Below are positions 24,165 to 34,790 of a stretch of DNA of 64,000 nucleotides, piece after piece. This DNA is from Polytrichum commune (lineage: Eukaryota; Streptophyta; Polytrichopsida; Polytrichales; Polytrichaceae). A program made the position numbers and the translations under genes. Within the stretch, counting starts at the first letter, position 1; the number at the start of each line of letters is the position of its first letter. The notes beneath the pieces are model-generated. The model was not told where the DNA came from, did not search any database, and saw nothing but the letters and a program-made list of their open reading frames with translations. The stretch is taken from the NCBI GenBank assembly GCA_950295325.1, contig OX485806.1, positions 13,952,001 through 14,016,000 of the forward strand, read 5' to 3'.

Positions 24165-24470
24165 TACACTATGGACCATGAGGTCGGACCATGGAAGAGG
24201 GCCTTTTTCAATGGTCCAAGTTCATGGTCCAACTTCCATGATCCGACTTTAAAAAAAAAAGAAAAAAAAAGGTTTTGAAAGCCTTTGCCCCCCCCCCCCA
24301 CTAGGTGTAAACCGAATGTGCACCAAGAAGAATGATCGTGCACCAAAAAGTGAATGTGTTGATTTTTTTTTAATACATGCCCAAAAAGGGCAGTTTTGAA
24401 AAAAATCAAGTTTGACCATTCTCTTGCCTTCTCTTGGACTTCACTTCTCTTCACTTCTTGTTAAATGTGT
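24165..24470. repeat. Dispersed repeat related (inverted) to 39010-39220
   Basis: The reverse complement of this segment shares AAAATCAACACATTCACTTT, TTGGTGCA, TTTACACCTAGT and CAAAGGCTTT with 39050-39160. It also contains an A-rich run and a 12-C run. Its short frames are not conserved. Confidence 0.55.
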
Positions 24471-24578
24471 CGAAGACTTGGCTTGCAAATCTTCTCATAT
24501 TATTTTTTACAAAAAAATGAGCGATTTAATTTGTACATGTTCAATGTAATTTACATGTGACATGTACCTTGCGTTTTC

Positions 24579-24905
24579 ACTACACTTCATAGGATATTTA
24601 GTGTTTGATCACATTTAATGTTGTTACCACAGTACCTTGCTCAACATTAATTTTTAGTTCTTTGATAATAAGTGTTAGAAGATTTTCTAGAAGATATGTT
24701 GGAATTCTCCTTTTATCATTGTTTTTTTTTCATATCCCTACTAACACTAAATTTAAACATGTAATATCCACATATTACCATAGTTGATATTTAGTGTTTG
24801 AGTTTACATATAATGTTACTTACTTTCATGGGGTTATTGATATTTAGTGTATGTGTTCATATGTAGCGTTATAAACACTAAATATCCTATTTAGTGTAAT
24901 AGAAA
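24579..24905. mobile_element. MITE, family M1 (CACTAC ends), copy 1
   Basis: The terminal inverted repeats of about 30 bp read CACTACACTTCATAGGATAT on the left and, on the complement of the right end, TATTACACTAAATAGGATAT, both followed by TTAGTGTTT. Inside, ATTACCATAGTTGATATTTA and TTACTTACTTTCAT are shared with the copy at 44173-44497. There is no coding capacity. The CACTA-like terminus could mean a non-autonomous CACTA/CMC relative; no clean target duplication is seen. Confidence 0.7.
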
Positions 24906-25125
24906 AGTATGCGAAAAAGAACCGCAATCGTTTTCCCATTGCGGTTCTTTTGACAACCCTGATTTACAGTCGTTGAACGACAACAGATGTTTCTTTTTGT
25001 TTTTCAACTGTACGTTTCAAAATTTTTGGGGCGTGTAATATACCGTTGGAAAGGTCTTGAGAATACCTTTCCAACGGTATACTACAAGCCACCAAATTCA
25101 AAACATTTCAGTTGGTAGACCAAAA
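24905..25125. repeat. Hairpin and foldback element, family F1, copy 2
   Basis: A hairpin with arms AGAACCGCAATCG and CATTGCGGTTCT lies at 24918-24950. From 25005 to 25115, arms containing GTAATATACCGTTGGAAAGG and its complement CCTTTCCAACGGTATACTAC are separated by about 12 bp. The core is shared with copy 1 at 23640-23875. It directly abuts the M1 MITE on the left. Confidence 0.7.
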
Positions 25126-26900
25126 AAACAAACATGCACTGAAATTCTTGAGTTCTAGATGTCCCACATTGTTTGATGAAACATATGGGAGCAAGTTTAA
25201 GGGGAAGAGCATGGATGAAATGATATGTCTCATGTGCTATGATATGGTCTATGCACATAAAGGGTGGACATGCTTCTCAAGACTCATGCAGATTTTCAAA
25301 AGTGTGCCTTGTTGTGGCGCTCCCCTAATTGGAAGAGTTGTATTTAAAGACCCAGAATGCTATTTTTTTGAAAGCATCATGACAACATTTCTCTGCCATG
25401 GTACCTTGCCTTTTCTTACCATACCACCTCTCTTGCCTCTCCCAACGCAAAACCCGTTGGACCATGTCAGTGCATTTATTAGGCCTTGGAAATTGTACTC
25501 TGGGGACCTCCCCCTCCATGGTCCCTCTGCCATTTTCTCCTTTGTGTAAACCGAAGTGGTTCCTGGAAGAGTTCAGCAGCCAATCAACGCTCTTACATCG
25601 CCCTGGGCTATAGTGTAAACCGGCCATGAGAATCGAAGAGCGACCACACAAGGTCGACATAAATTATCTTACAACACATGAAGACTGTGCAGACACGGAG
25701 ATCGAATGGAGAGAGCTCTAAATTTGAGCGTTGATGGAGGGGTCATTAAACTACTGCAGTTCCAGGGCTACAGCCTTTGCTTCAGCCAGCGATCAGCACT
25801 CAAGGGGATCACCGCTTGTCGACGGTGGACCGTTTGTGGCAGATGAGTAAGGGTGCATATATTTTATAAATTCATTTTAAAATACTTGGAAAATTTTGAG
25901 GCTTTGTTGTTTTTATTTATTATGAATTCACTACTACAGTCTATCCATGCCAGTAGGGCGAATACAAACACGCCCAACTTGGCCAATTATTCCATATTAC
26001 CATTATAGCATTAGTACATTCAAACTCAACGGCAGTGCCTAGGCCTTGAGATGGAGAATGATGACGGTGGCGTTGAACAAGACGAATTTCGCATTGAGGA
26101 CGATCCAAGCGCAATCTTGGATCAATACTTGGGCGGAGAAGAGCTTGAAGAGGGGAATGTTTTCGACAATGGTTTGCCATAAAGGACCTCACGGATTAAT
26201 GTCTTTGATGATTTCCAATGAAACTGATTAAACATGTTTTGAAATATTTTAAAATGTATTTTATAATGCCGCCTCCAACCTCTAGCATGAAAATTGCAAC
26301 ACTATAGGTGAGGTGAGCAGTTTTGAACTCTTCAGAGGTAAAGGCCACTTCACACACGAGCCAAGAGCCGTACGTGACCACAAAATTGTGAGAGCCCAAA
26401 TGAAAGCGACCAAAGGCCGTCCCAAGCCACCAACAAAATCATGTAGTTGGTCACGAATCCTCAAGTGTAGTGCGAAGTCATACGTGACTGGACCCTCAAC
26501 CAAATGCTATTTCAATGAATTTCTATTCACGCGGGTCCTCACACATGATAAAATAGAGTAAATCAACGGTTGTAAGCGTTCGGGGTGCCATGATCTCCTG
26601 GATTTGTGTTAGGCCTACCTCCAAGAGGTGGTTTTTGAAAACATTCCAAGTGACCATGAAACACAATCCATTCGATGCCATGTAGGAATCCACGTGGACT
26701 TCACATCCATCTTGCATTCACATACTCCATGGATCCCTCACATACTCCATGGGTCCCTCAAGCGTAGTGTGAAGCGAACTTGGACCGGTACCGCCTTTTC
26801 CACCAATGAGAGTGCTTGAAGTGTACTGGCCACGGGCCCTCAGTCTCGTGTGTGAAGTGGCCCTAAGTTGAGAGGGTAATAAAAGGCAGGAAACCAGGCA
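25126..26900. other. Unassigned region with a 145-codon open frame
   Basis: The plus strand has an open frame at 25112-25549 containing Cys pairs (MICLMCYD, VPCCGAPL), but it starts inside the F1 foldback and its C-terminal half overlaps a dispersed repeat (the reverse complement of 25380-25470 resembles 38873-38950). I do not regard it as a gene. A doubled phrase ATACTCCATGG(A/G)TCCCTCA occurs at 26720-26760. No other structure is seen. Confidence 0.4.
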
Positions 26901-27075
26901 ACACATGAGGCAAGCATTGATGTGAATGCGGTTTCTTTTGATTGCATAGAATTGTGACAGAAATTTATGACCGCTATACTAACATGTCGATGGCCATGCA
27001 CCAAGGTTGGACCAATCACCTCATCTTGCTTAATATTGTATCTCTTCCAAAATGCTCGCTGCTCGATCTTAAGTA

Positions 27076-27356
27076 CACTGTTGTGTCAAATTAGTGTGGT
27101 CCACACTAATTCCCAATTATCCACACTATTTTATTATTATTATTCTAGTTTGAAGTGGCCCACTGTAATATCCAGTGTGAAAAATTAGTGTGGATTTTGT
27201 TGTTTGCATATTTGGATGAGAATTCAAGTAAAGGCAAGTACTAAACAATGATCAATGTTAACCAAGGCAAGTACTACAAGTTTATTAATGTGGGCCACAC
27301 TAAATTCTCACCCACATGAATTTCCAACTCACACTATTTAGACAAATAGTGTAGTG
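27076..27356. mobile_element. MITE, family M2, copy 1
   Basis: The element is about 280 bp with inverted ends (left ACACTGTTGTGTCAAATTAG, right complement CACTACACTATTTGTCTAAA), both running into TAGTGTG motifs. Internal GGCAAGTACTA and GGGCCACACTAAATTC are shared with copy 2. Comparison with the related segment at about 29385-29435 supports insertion here. No coding capacity. Confidence 0.7.
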
Positions 27357-27601
27357 ACTAAGGTTTGCTTGTTAGATTAGGAAACTCAAACGTTCGACTT
27401 CTTGATGTTTCCAACATTCCACTATGCTCTTGCTTGGTGATGAATAGAGATGATCTAAGGTACGCGGGTACGTGTTATTTGGTTACTTTTCTTAATCAAA
27501 CGCCCATATCTGATTGGTGAGTGGGTAGGTGAGACATAAAGACCATAGAAACTAAAGACAGATATCTAAAAGAGATTGGACTTAGTCTTCAAATTTTATG
27601 T

Positions 27602-27831
27602 GACTACACTGTTTTGTCTGAGTAGTGCGGGTTGCCATTTGGAGTTACGTGTTGCTATAACTCTTTATTGACATTGTTTTTTTTTTTGCTAACTAAATTA
27701 TATCATATTCTACGGTGTCATACTAACTACTTGTGTTATTTGGGAAAAAAAAATGACACTCTCGGTAAGATGTTATAGCATGCATAATACCAAATGGTAA
27801 CCCACACTAATCGGACAAAACAATGTACTCC
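27602..27831. mobile_element. MITE, family M3 (M2-like ends, different interior)
   Basis: Terminal inverted repeats of about 60 bp: left CTACACTGTTTTGTCTGAGT followed by GCGGGTTGCCATTTGG, right complement GTACATTGTTTTGTCCGATT followed by GTGGGTTACCATTTGG, each reaching a CTATAAC. A rearranged partial copy lies at 44040-44165. The outermost bases resemble those of families M1 and M2, so all three may be mobilised by the same transposase. Confidence 0.75.
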
Positions 27832-28356
27832 ACACAATTGAAAGGACTTGTGTATGTAGTAAACGATCAACAAACATGCACTTCCAATAATTGTAATCTA
27901 AATTAGAGGAGAGTCATTTTGCAATTTGGATTTCGTAGATGTTTCGCCATAAATTTGCTAATGTAACATAAATTTGAGGACGTAAGTATGGTCAACAAAA
28001 GATGGAGAACAAAGAAATATAACCGAATAACACCCGCGTAAAGAACTTCTAGTTGTTTTTCTTATCCCCCTTCATTATTATTTCTCCAATTATTTGCCAA
28101 AATAGGCTGAAGTTTAAACAAAAGGCAATATGGTACCTTGTAATGCCCCCGTCAAAAACGTGTCCCAAATTCTCAGCAAAAAATACCCTCATCCACATAT
28201 ACAAACAAAATTTCTTGAATGCACTCCTCTCAAGGCATTGCCCTATTCATACCTCATTCACAACTATGGGGGGCTAATGAAATCTTATTTTGTCGAGCTA
28301 AAATGTGGAGGTTCACATACACATTGTGTGTAGATCATCATGTCAGGCGCCCCATG

Positions 28357-28618
28357 ACTACATTATTTTGTCTACATAGTGTGGGTCACGCTAATTCCCA
28401 ATTTCCCACACTATTTATTTTATTATCATGTGAAGACTCCCACTGCAATTCCCAATGTCACAAATTAGTGTGGATTTGTTTGACTTCACATTTGGGTGAA
28501 GATTCAAGGCCAGGCAAGTATTATAAACTTACTGATGTGTACCAAGGCAAGTGCTATAAAATTACCGTGGGCCACACTAAATTCCAACCCACACTAATTA
28601 CTCAAAACAGTGTACTGG
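28357..28618. mobile_element. MITE, family M2, copy 2
   Basis: This copy shares with 27076-27356 the blocks TAGTGTGG, ATTCCCAAT, CCACACTATTTATTTTATTA, CCCACTGCAATTCCCA, GGCAAGT and GGGCCACACTAAATTC. The left end reads ACTACATTATTTTGTCTACA, the right complement CAGTACACTGTTTTGAGTAA. It is inserted in the duplicated segment at the position equivalent to 29641. Confidence 0.7.
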
Positions 28619-28879
28619 CGGATTGCCGTCGGGTTGAAGATACCGGTTTAGAGTAGCCAGGACTCAAGTGGATGATCGCATGTCAGCGGCGGATTGTGGC
28701 GGCAAACAGTTGGTGGATTCAAATGTGAAGGCAAGGCCTGTGCTGATGCGAGTGCAGTTAGACGGAGATTTGTGGATAACTATAATCGGTATATACGATG
28801 GGCATGGCCGGAGGTTGGATTGGTCACGTGATCTCGCTAATGGTATCCCTTCCAAATTTGCTCCATAATCCTCTGTTAC

Positions 28880-29150
28880 TGCCTCATGATCGATAGCAGC
28901 CTGACCACTTCGTGTTAGACCAAGGAGCTCAAGTAATCTGAGACCACTTGAACTAGGAGGACACTCAAAATGTGGAGCTCTACGCTGCTGATGTCTTCTC
29001 TCCTCTTTTACAGTCACGGCGGGGGTCCTGCGGTGCTCATCAGATCATATTTTGTAAAACTAACATGTGGAAAGTCGCGTGTAGTTTGCAAATCCTGGCC
29101 GGAGCCCCGTGATGACGCCATCGAAGTTTGCGAACATCAGCCAGCAGCAT
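28880..29150. repeat. Further partial copy of the RUP 3' end
   Basis: The order of phrases in 29420-29690 (GGAGCTCAA, TGTGGAGC, GCTGATG, CACGGCGG, CATATT, GACGCCATCGAAGTTTGCGA) recurs here. On the minus strand 29105-29130 reads FANFDGV, equivalent to SANSDGV near the end of the RUP-like protein. So part of the last WD40 blade was duplicated downstream; the copy is not functional. Confidence 0.5.
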
Positions 29151-29625
29151 GCATTCAATATATCGCATGTCAACGGTGGCAAACTGTCGATAAGTTAGCA
29201 GTCAAAGATTCAAAGGTAAATTATTAAAGAAGCACTCGAGGCAGACACTGATGCGAATGTGATTTCTTATTGGACAGAGATTTGTGACAGAAAATATCGG
29301 TACATATAATGAACATTGTCCTCGGTCGGACCGATCACCTGACCATCCCGCTTATCATTTATCCCTTCCAAAAGGCTGCACGATCTATTAAGTAGCGGCC
29401 GTCTGCGTTCGCGATGGACAGACAGCCTGACCTTTGCTTGTTAGATCAGGGAGCTCAAACCTCAGACTACTTCTTGAACATTCGGAATCTCCAATGTGGA
29501 GCCTCCATGGTGCTGATGCCCTACTCACCTCTATTCACAACTATGGCGGAGCCCTTTCGGGGCTAATCAAATCATATTAACTGTCAAACTGTAGTGTGGA
29601 AATTCACATGTTGTGTGCAGAGTCA

Positions 29626-31560
29626 TTATGTCCGGCACCCCTTGATTACTCTAAGGACGCCATCGGAGTTCGCAGACACCAATGTACAATCACCTGGTTT
29701 CGTCGTCCAGCAGACGGCACTTACTAACCTGCTATCAATCTCCTCCACATGCTCCTTTGTCGCCGCTACCTGTTGTTTAGAGCGCCAGCTCCCCTGAGAG
29801 TCCCTGTTCATCTCGTACGCTGGAGCGCGAGCTTTGGAGAAGTCGTGTATGAAAATAGGACCGGACTTTCGGCTGTCGTAAGCGAACGCTTGATTTGTTT
29901 CGGAGCCACATGCAATGAGGCCGCCTTCGGACCACACCGATAGGCCAGTGAAGTTGCGCACATTGTAATGTGCGTCAAAAGTTCGGAGGAGCGGGGTTTG
30001 AGAGGGCGACACATGTTTCTTCACCATAGGAGTATTGTCAGCCCCGCAATTGGCAATATTCCACAGCTTCACCGTGCTATCAATGGAGGACGACACCAGG
30101 CAATGGCGATTGAGGAAGCGGACATAGCTGGCGGCTCGCTGGTGGTGTCGAAGGGTGAGCAGGGGGTGGGATTGAATGCGTGTGTCATAGACATAGACAT
30201 TACTGTCTGCGCAAGCGAGCGCAAGAAGAGAAGAAGAGGCGGGACCAAATTCCGCACAACAAACCGGGCTGGCATTGGGAGACGAGATGGTGGCCACACT
30301 GTGCTCTGAGCTATTGTCCCACATGCGGACGGTGCCATCATCGGAGGCCGAAGCAATGAGGTCAGGCATGTCTTTGTTATAATCTATGCTCCATATCCTT
30401 TTCCCCCCATGCTCATCCCTTTCGGTGATGGCGAAGTTCCTCTCGACATCCCACTCGGCGACGACGCCATCATAGTCCCCGCACGCCACCACATTCTTCT
30501 TCTCCTGGTACCACTGCAAGCTGCTTAGCTTGGCAGGAGTGCAAACCTCTTGGACACAGCATCGCGCGTGGTCAGTGGATGTCCAGTGGTCACTCTCCGT
30601 CCCTCCCGACCTTTTCCGCATGCGCCGCTGCTTCAAATACTCCTTGGCCTCTTCCTCGTCATCATCTTCATCATCGTCTTGAACAGGACCAGCTGAGTCC
30701 GACAGGAGCGATTGGTAAGCATAGACGCGAATCTTACGAGCGATACCTCCGGTTGCAAAAAACTCATTCGACTTGTCGAATGCAATACTGCCGATGACAT
30801 CCGTGCACGAAAACATCTGATTCCGGCATTGCACCGATGCAATTACATCAAATTTCCAACCCCTGCATGGCCCAACCCCAGGTACATCCTCTTGGGAAGA
30901 GGATTCTTGGGAACTCATCCACTCCGAACACTGTACGCCACTATCTTTCTCATTATCATAGCGATGTGAAGCAGGACTGCGTGGAACTAGGACGTCGAGG
31001 CTCTCGTCTAAGACATGATGCTGAGTGACTAGATCTGTGACACTGTGAACTCTCGGCACGGCAACCACATCGTCCAATAAAATATCATCTACTTTCCTGC
31101 GCACTCCTGCATGATATAACTTCTCCAAGGTTGGGAATGACATCGGCCGCGGGATGCGTAGGTCGTCGCGTCCATCCTCCTGAAAAGGGCGATCCCGATC
31201 GAGCATGGGAGAGGGCAGCACCCTCTTCTGCAATTTCGTGTTCTCGGAACATCCGCAACCGCTATAGATGCTCGAGCCACTTGAATCCTTGACCCGATAC
31301 TCCCTCGACAACTCCTCCTCTGCCTGAATCGTATATGAAGATGGCTCTTTGGATGCAATTTTCCGACGCTTCCGACCAGAGTGACCAGAGTCGGAGATCA
31401 CGTACGAGGATGTCTTAAAGGAGAAACGGCAAGGCTTGCTATACTCGAGCCATACTCGGGATTCTAAGGGATTCGACAGTGCAAATCCTGGTGTTCCCAC
31501 CACATCGCCTCTCCTGTGTGCCCTGTCAAGGGATTCACCTCCTGGAGCCTGAAGGAACAC
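29626..31560 (-). CDS. RUP: RUP-type WD40 repeat protein, repressor of UV-B photomorphogenesis
   Basis: RUP proteins bind the UV-B receptor UVR8, favour its return to the inactive dimer, and work with CUL4-DDB1 in nucleus and cytoplasm. The 644-residue frame has seven WD40 blades typical of the COP1/SPA/RUP group: DVIGSIAFDKSNEFFATGGI (255-282), CTPAKLSSLQW (340-371), DEHGGKRIWSIDYNKD (382-415), SPVCCAEFGP (431-461), RAASYVRFLN (472-501), NVRNFTGLSVW (533-563) and SAVCW to the end (614-640). There is no RING domain (as in COP1) and no kinase domain (as in SPA), which points to RUP. Residues 1-235 form an extension absent from the much shorter Arabidopsis proteins, and an acidic loop (295-305) sits between blades 1 and 2. 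The body is intronless. The first codons MFLQ overlap a good acceptor (TTCCTTCAG before GCTCCAGG at 31549), so the true start may lie in an upstream exon. Confidence 0.85.
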   Translation of the reverse strand: MFLQAPGGESLDRAHRRGDVVGTPGFALSNPLESRVWLEYSKPCRFSFKTSSYVISDSGHSGRKRRKIASKEPSSYTIQAEEELSREYRVKDSSGSSIYSGCGCSENTKLQKRVLPSPMLDRDRPFQEDGRDDLRIPRPMSFPTLEKLYHAGVRRKVDDILLDDVVAVPRVHSVTDLVTQHHVLDESLDVLVPRSPASHRYDNEKDSGVQCSEWMSSQESSSQEDVPGVGPCRGWKFDVIASVQCRNQMFSCTDVIGSIAFDKSNEFFATGGIARKIRVYAYQSLLSDSAGPVQDDDEDDDEEEAKEYLKQRRMRKRSGGTESDHWTSTDHARCCVQEVCTPAKLSSLQWYQEKKNVVACGDYDGVVAEWDVERNFAITERDEHGGKRIWSIDYNKDMPDLIASASDDGTVRMWDNSSEHSVATISSPNASPVCCAEFGPASSSLLALACADSNVYVYDTRIQSHPLLTLRHHQRAASYVRFLNRHCLVSSSIDSTVKLWNIANCGADNTPMVKKHVSPSQTPLLRTFDAHYNVRNFTGLSVWSEGGLIACGSETNQAFAYDSRKSGPIFIHDFSKARAPAYEMNRDSQGSWRSKQQVAATKEHVEEIDSRLVSAVCWTTKPGDCTLVSANSDGVLRVIKGCRT

Positions 31561-33780
31561 ATAACAATCATGTAAGAGTTTCGCATCAACACATTCGAAT
31601 GCAATTCAAGGATGCTCATTGTGCAATTGCCGAATGACCTTACGCACACCTCCAATGCCGATTCTTACGCGGCGTTCCCTTCAAATGTTTGAAATTCAAG
31701 GACGGTGCCACATTACCAAATTTGTTCCGGAGGCTTGTTCACGTACAACTTTTACGACTCTCAAGATAACGTTCCGGGCCCTTCATGATCTTCACCAAAA
31801 AGTGCCTGCTGATTGATTAGTCACCTTGCCTAATATTAGCCCATATCTTTCCCCTGTTTTCCCCACGGGCTGCTAATTCTAATTTAGGGTACCTCCAGCC
31901 CGAGACAAAATTGGGTTACTTTATCATTGAAAGCGTAAAGTAGCTGGTGACTGCGTGTCGCGTGTGACATTTCATTCATCCGCTCAACTGCTTTTTCCCC
32001 GCAATAACTCCCACAGAATCAAGAAGGTTGCTATAGCAAGCATTCCGAAGTGATATCCCCAACAGCAGTGTGCTTCGGATCGCTTGAGGTAATGTGGAGC
32101 ATAAACGGTATGTTGAGAAGACTTGGAAATTATAGGTAAGTCTAGTTGCGAAAGCTATGAGGCCTCTGATGTGACTAGATGGTTTGATACTTCATTCTTG
32201 ACCGCTGTTCTCACATACTGTCTTAAACATTGTAAGCAATGGATTCTCAAACAGTAAATTTTCATGCTAAGGGAAGATTTCGTACCACGGCTCCAATTCC
32301 GACCTCCCTGCGACACGAGCTACCCAATGCTCGCGCTCCCGCCGTAGTGCAACCAGACTTCCACTCCAGAAGAAGTTCTGATCCAGCTCCGGCGCTAACA
32401 GCTGCAAACATGAAAAGTCCTTGACAGATGAGAATTCAGCTGCAGCTCACTGTCGTCGCTGCTGCTGCAGTGCGCGCAGTGCTTAGCTAGTCCACTGAAT
32501 TTTGGAGCTTCTCGAGAGTTTAAACGAGTTCCCAATGCAGCCACGTCTCAGACATACGAACTGGAATGCTGCTTCTCAAGTGACAACTGGTACAGGAAGC
32601 TCCACACAAGGACTGCGCGTATCGGCGACCTGCATATTATATCACCAATACATGTATGCTTCGTCAGTCCAGGTCGGGTGCCTTGCTCGCTCGCTCCCTC
32701 CCTCCCTGCCTCCCTCCCTCCCACTGAGCTGTACACTGGAATGGGACTGGAAAGCTCAAACGCACCAGCCAGAACGGCAACAAGCAGTAGCTCCTGACGG
32801 TTCTAGCCAGCCAAGTTCTTACTCCAGGGCGAGGAGCAACTCAATGTTGGTCCGACCCATGTGCGAAATTCCAGTTCCCGCTCATGAAGCATTCACCCTG
32901 GAAATTCAAGTCCCAGTATCCATGGAAGCAAACTACTCGACTTCTACAGATTCTCGCACTCATCGACGTCAATCAGCGAATGTACCACGCGCCTACGTCA
33001 ACCCCCAATGCAACACTCACCCACACTCCACTCAACCACTCAAGCATACACGTTGACCCACACGGTTCCAGCGCCGCACCTCTCTCACTCAGTGGCCGTC
33101 CGTGGTGGCGGGGGCGGCGGCGGCACCAGCACCAGCAGCACCAGCAACGCCGACGGCTACCAAACCAACACCAAGAACAAGAACAACGAAACCTGGTGCC
33201 TCTCTCCCCCCCTCTCTCGATCCCCCCTTGTCTTTCCTTCGTTCTTTGAGCTTGTGGACGTGATCGAGACCGGCTGTTCCAGAGGGCACGGCGACTGTTC
33301 TCCCTCTCTATCTGTCTTCAACGGAGCTGATAGCGTTGAGGAGTAACAACTTTAGCAGCGTGAGATGGCATTTGAGATGGCAGCGATGCGAGCGACGCGA
33401 TGGGAGGGGAGGATGGCGGGGTGGAATCTGGAGGGGGTGGGGGGGGGGGGGCTAGCGCGCGATTGGGGAAGGAGGGGGGGCCACGACGGGGGAGACACGG
33501 TGGCCGCCTCAACGCCTAGCACTGGCCTCGCGCGGCGTTCGGGGCCACGTTGGCCGCGGCTGCAAAAGGGAACGCTAACTCCCTCACGCGAGCCCGCCTT
33601 TTCCCCCCGCCCCTTGCTTTTACTTTCTCCCTCGCTCCTGGTACGTGACTCGCTTGCCTGAGCCTTCCCACTAACTCTTTTGTGTTATATTTGTGTGTGT
33701 GTTTGAGCGAGAGGGAGTTGTTGCACAATAATATAGAGAGAGGGCATGGTTACGTACACCAAAGGCAGTAGGAGGCCATG
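31561..33780 (-). promoter_or_regulatory. GC-rich upstream region of the RUP-like gene
   Basis: This is the region 5' of the minus-strand RUP-like gene. It is clearly GC-richer than the window between about 32280 and 33660 and may contain 5' UTR, a first exon and the promoter. It includes a CT-rich run at 32683-32722, ACGT elements (GACGTC at 32965-32970, TACGTCA at 32994-33000, CCACGT near 32540, TACGTGAC near 33641) and G-runs at 33434-33483. ACGT elements are the known binding cores of HY5-type bZIP factors, which activate RUP genes. No convincing coding exon was identified. Confidence 0.4.
33420..33500 (+). other. G-run cluster, candidate G-quadruplex
   Basis: Several runs of four to thirteen consecutive G occur within 80 bp on the plus strand, i.e. 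C-runs on the template-sense side of the RUP-like gene. Such spacing permits G-quadruplex formation on the plus strand. Confidence 0.5.
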
Positions 33781-34790
33781 ACTCTTGAATGACCATGGTA
33801 CCCCACTTTTGGGATGAGACCATAGAGAAGTTCATGGATTTGGAGGGCATAAATCTTTAGTGTAAACCTAAATTCTTATCACAAATTCCGTAATGCTTAT
33901 CTTCAAGAGTCGTCCCGAAAACCCCCCTACAATCTCGGTTAACATCATCCATAGCTTGCTATGTGAGATTCTATGTAATTTTTTTTAATCTACTGAAGGT
34001 GTTATGGGCCGTGGTCCGAAACTACCCTTGTTCAAACCTGAAGCAAAGGGGGGGGGGGTAACACTCTCGACCAATGAGAATTCAAGGATTCTCAAGAGCC
34101 ATGGTCTGATGGCCTTCGTGTAAACATGCGCTAAGATGGAGAGTGTTGAAACCAACACCCCAACCATAACCCACTCTTGTCACTTTCGTTGCAACATGTA
34201 CACTTGGTGTTTGTAGTTATCGTTTAAGCACCCTCTACCCCTATCCTACGTCTAGAATAGTTTCATAAATATTCAAGCAAAGTTTAAAGCATGTCCGAAT
34301 ACTGGAGATCGATGTCCAATGAATCTGTTTCTTTAGAAATTAAGTGACTTGAATTTATAAATCAATTACTTCAACACAAAATTGTTGAAACTAACCTAGA
34401 GGTAGGTGGTAAGTTTATTACTAGGTGGCATGTAAAAGTCAACCACTTCATTACTACGATGTTTGAATATTGAAGATCAACGTCCAAAGAACTCATTTTG
34501 TGAATTTCATTATTCCAAAACCAATCATATTTATAAACTAAAAAATGATAATTTACATTATCGAATTTAGAAGTCTATTTATTCTAATACAGTCGGTCAT
34601 CTGTATCAATGGTGAGTTTATTTCTAAATGGCATGTAGAAGTCAACCAATAGCCACATTTTATTATCCTTTCAATCCTATGAAAAGTTTTTTGACCACTA
34701 TACACCTATTTGTGTCATTAAACCCTCATTCTATCCCCCAAGATTCTCTCCGGGGGGATCACAAGTTATATACTTTTGTAAATCATGTGT

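Larger units (their letters stand above)
26900..28360. repeat. Duplicated segment (copy A) interrupted by MITEs
   Basis: Sequences at 26930-27075, 27360-27400 and 28215-28356 match in order the continuous segment 29255-29645. In copy A, two inverted-repeat elements and about 800 bp of other sequence separate the matching blocks, so copy B acts as an empty-site reference. Shared phrases include TTGTGACAGAAA, TTTGCTTGTTAGAT and the block CACAACTATGG. See the RUP gene for the overlap of copy B with its 3' end. Confidence 0.6.

Noticed and set aside
25112-25549. 145-codon plus-strand frame with Cys pairs
   Set aside because: It starts within a foldback element and its second half overlaps a dispersed repeat with a broken counterpart at 38.9 kb.
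30069-31028. Several plus- and minus-strand frames overlapping the RUP-like gene
   Set aside because: They are shadows of a GC-rich coding region whose main frame has clear WD40 motifs.
33008-33661. Coding frames in the GC-rich region upstream of the RUP-like gene
   Set aside because: Low-complexity Pro/Gly/Arg translations with no conserved motif; better explained by base composition.
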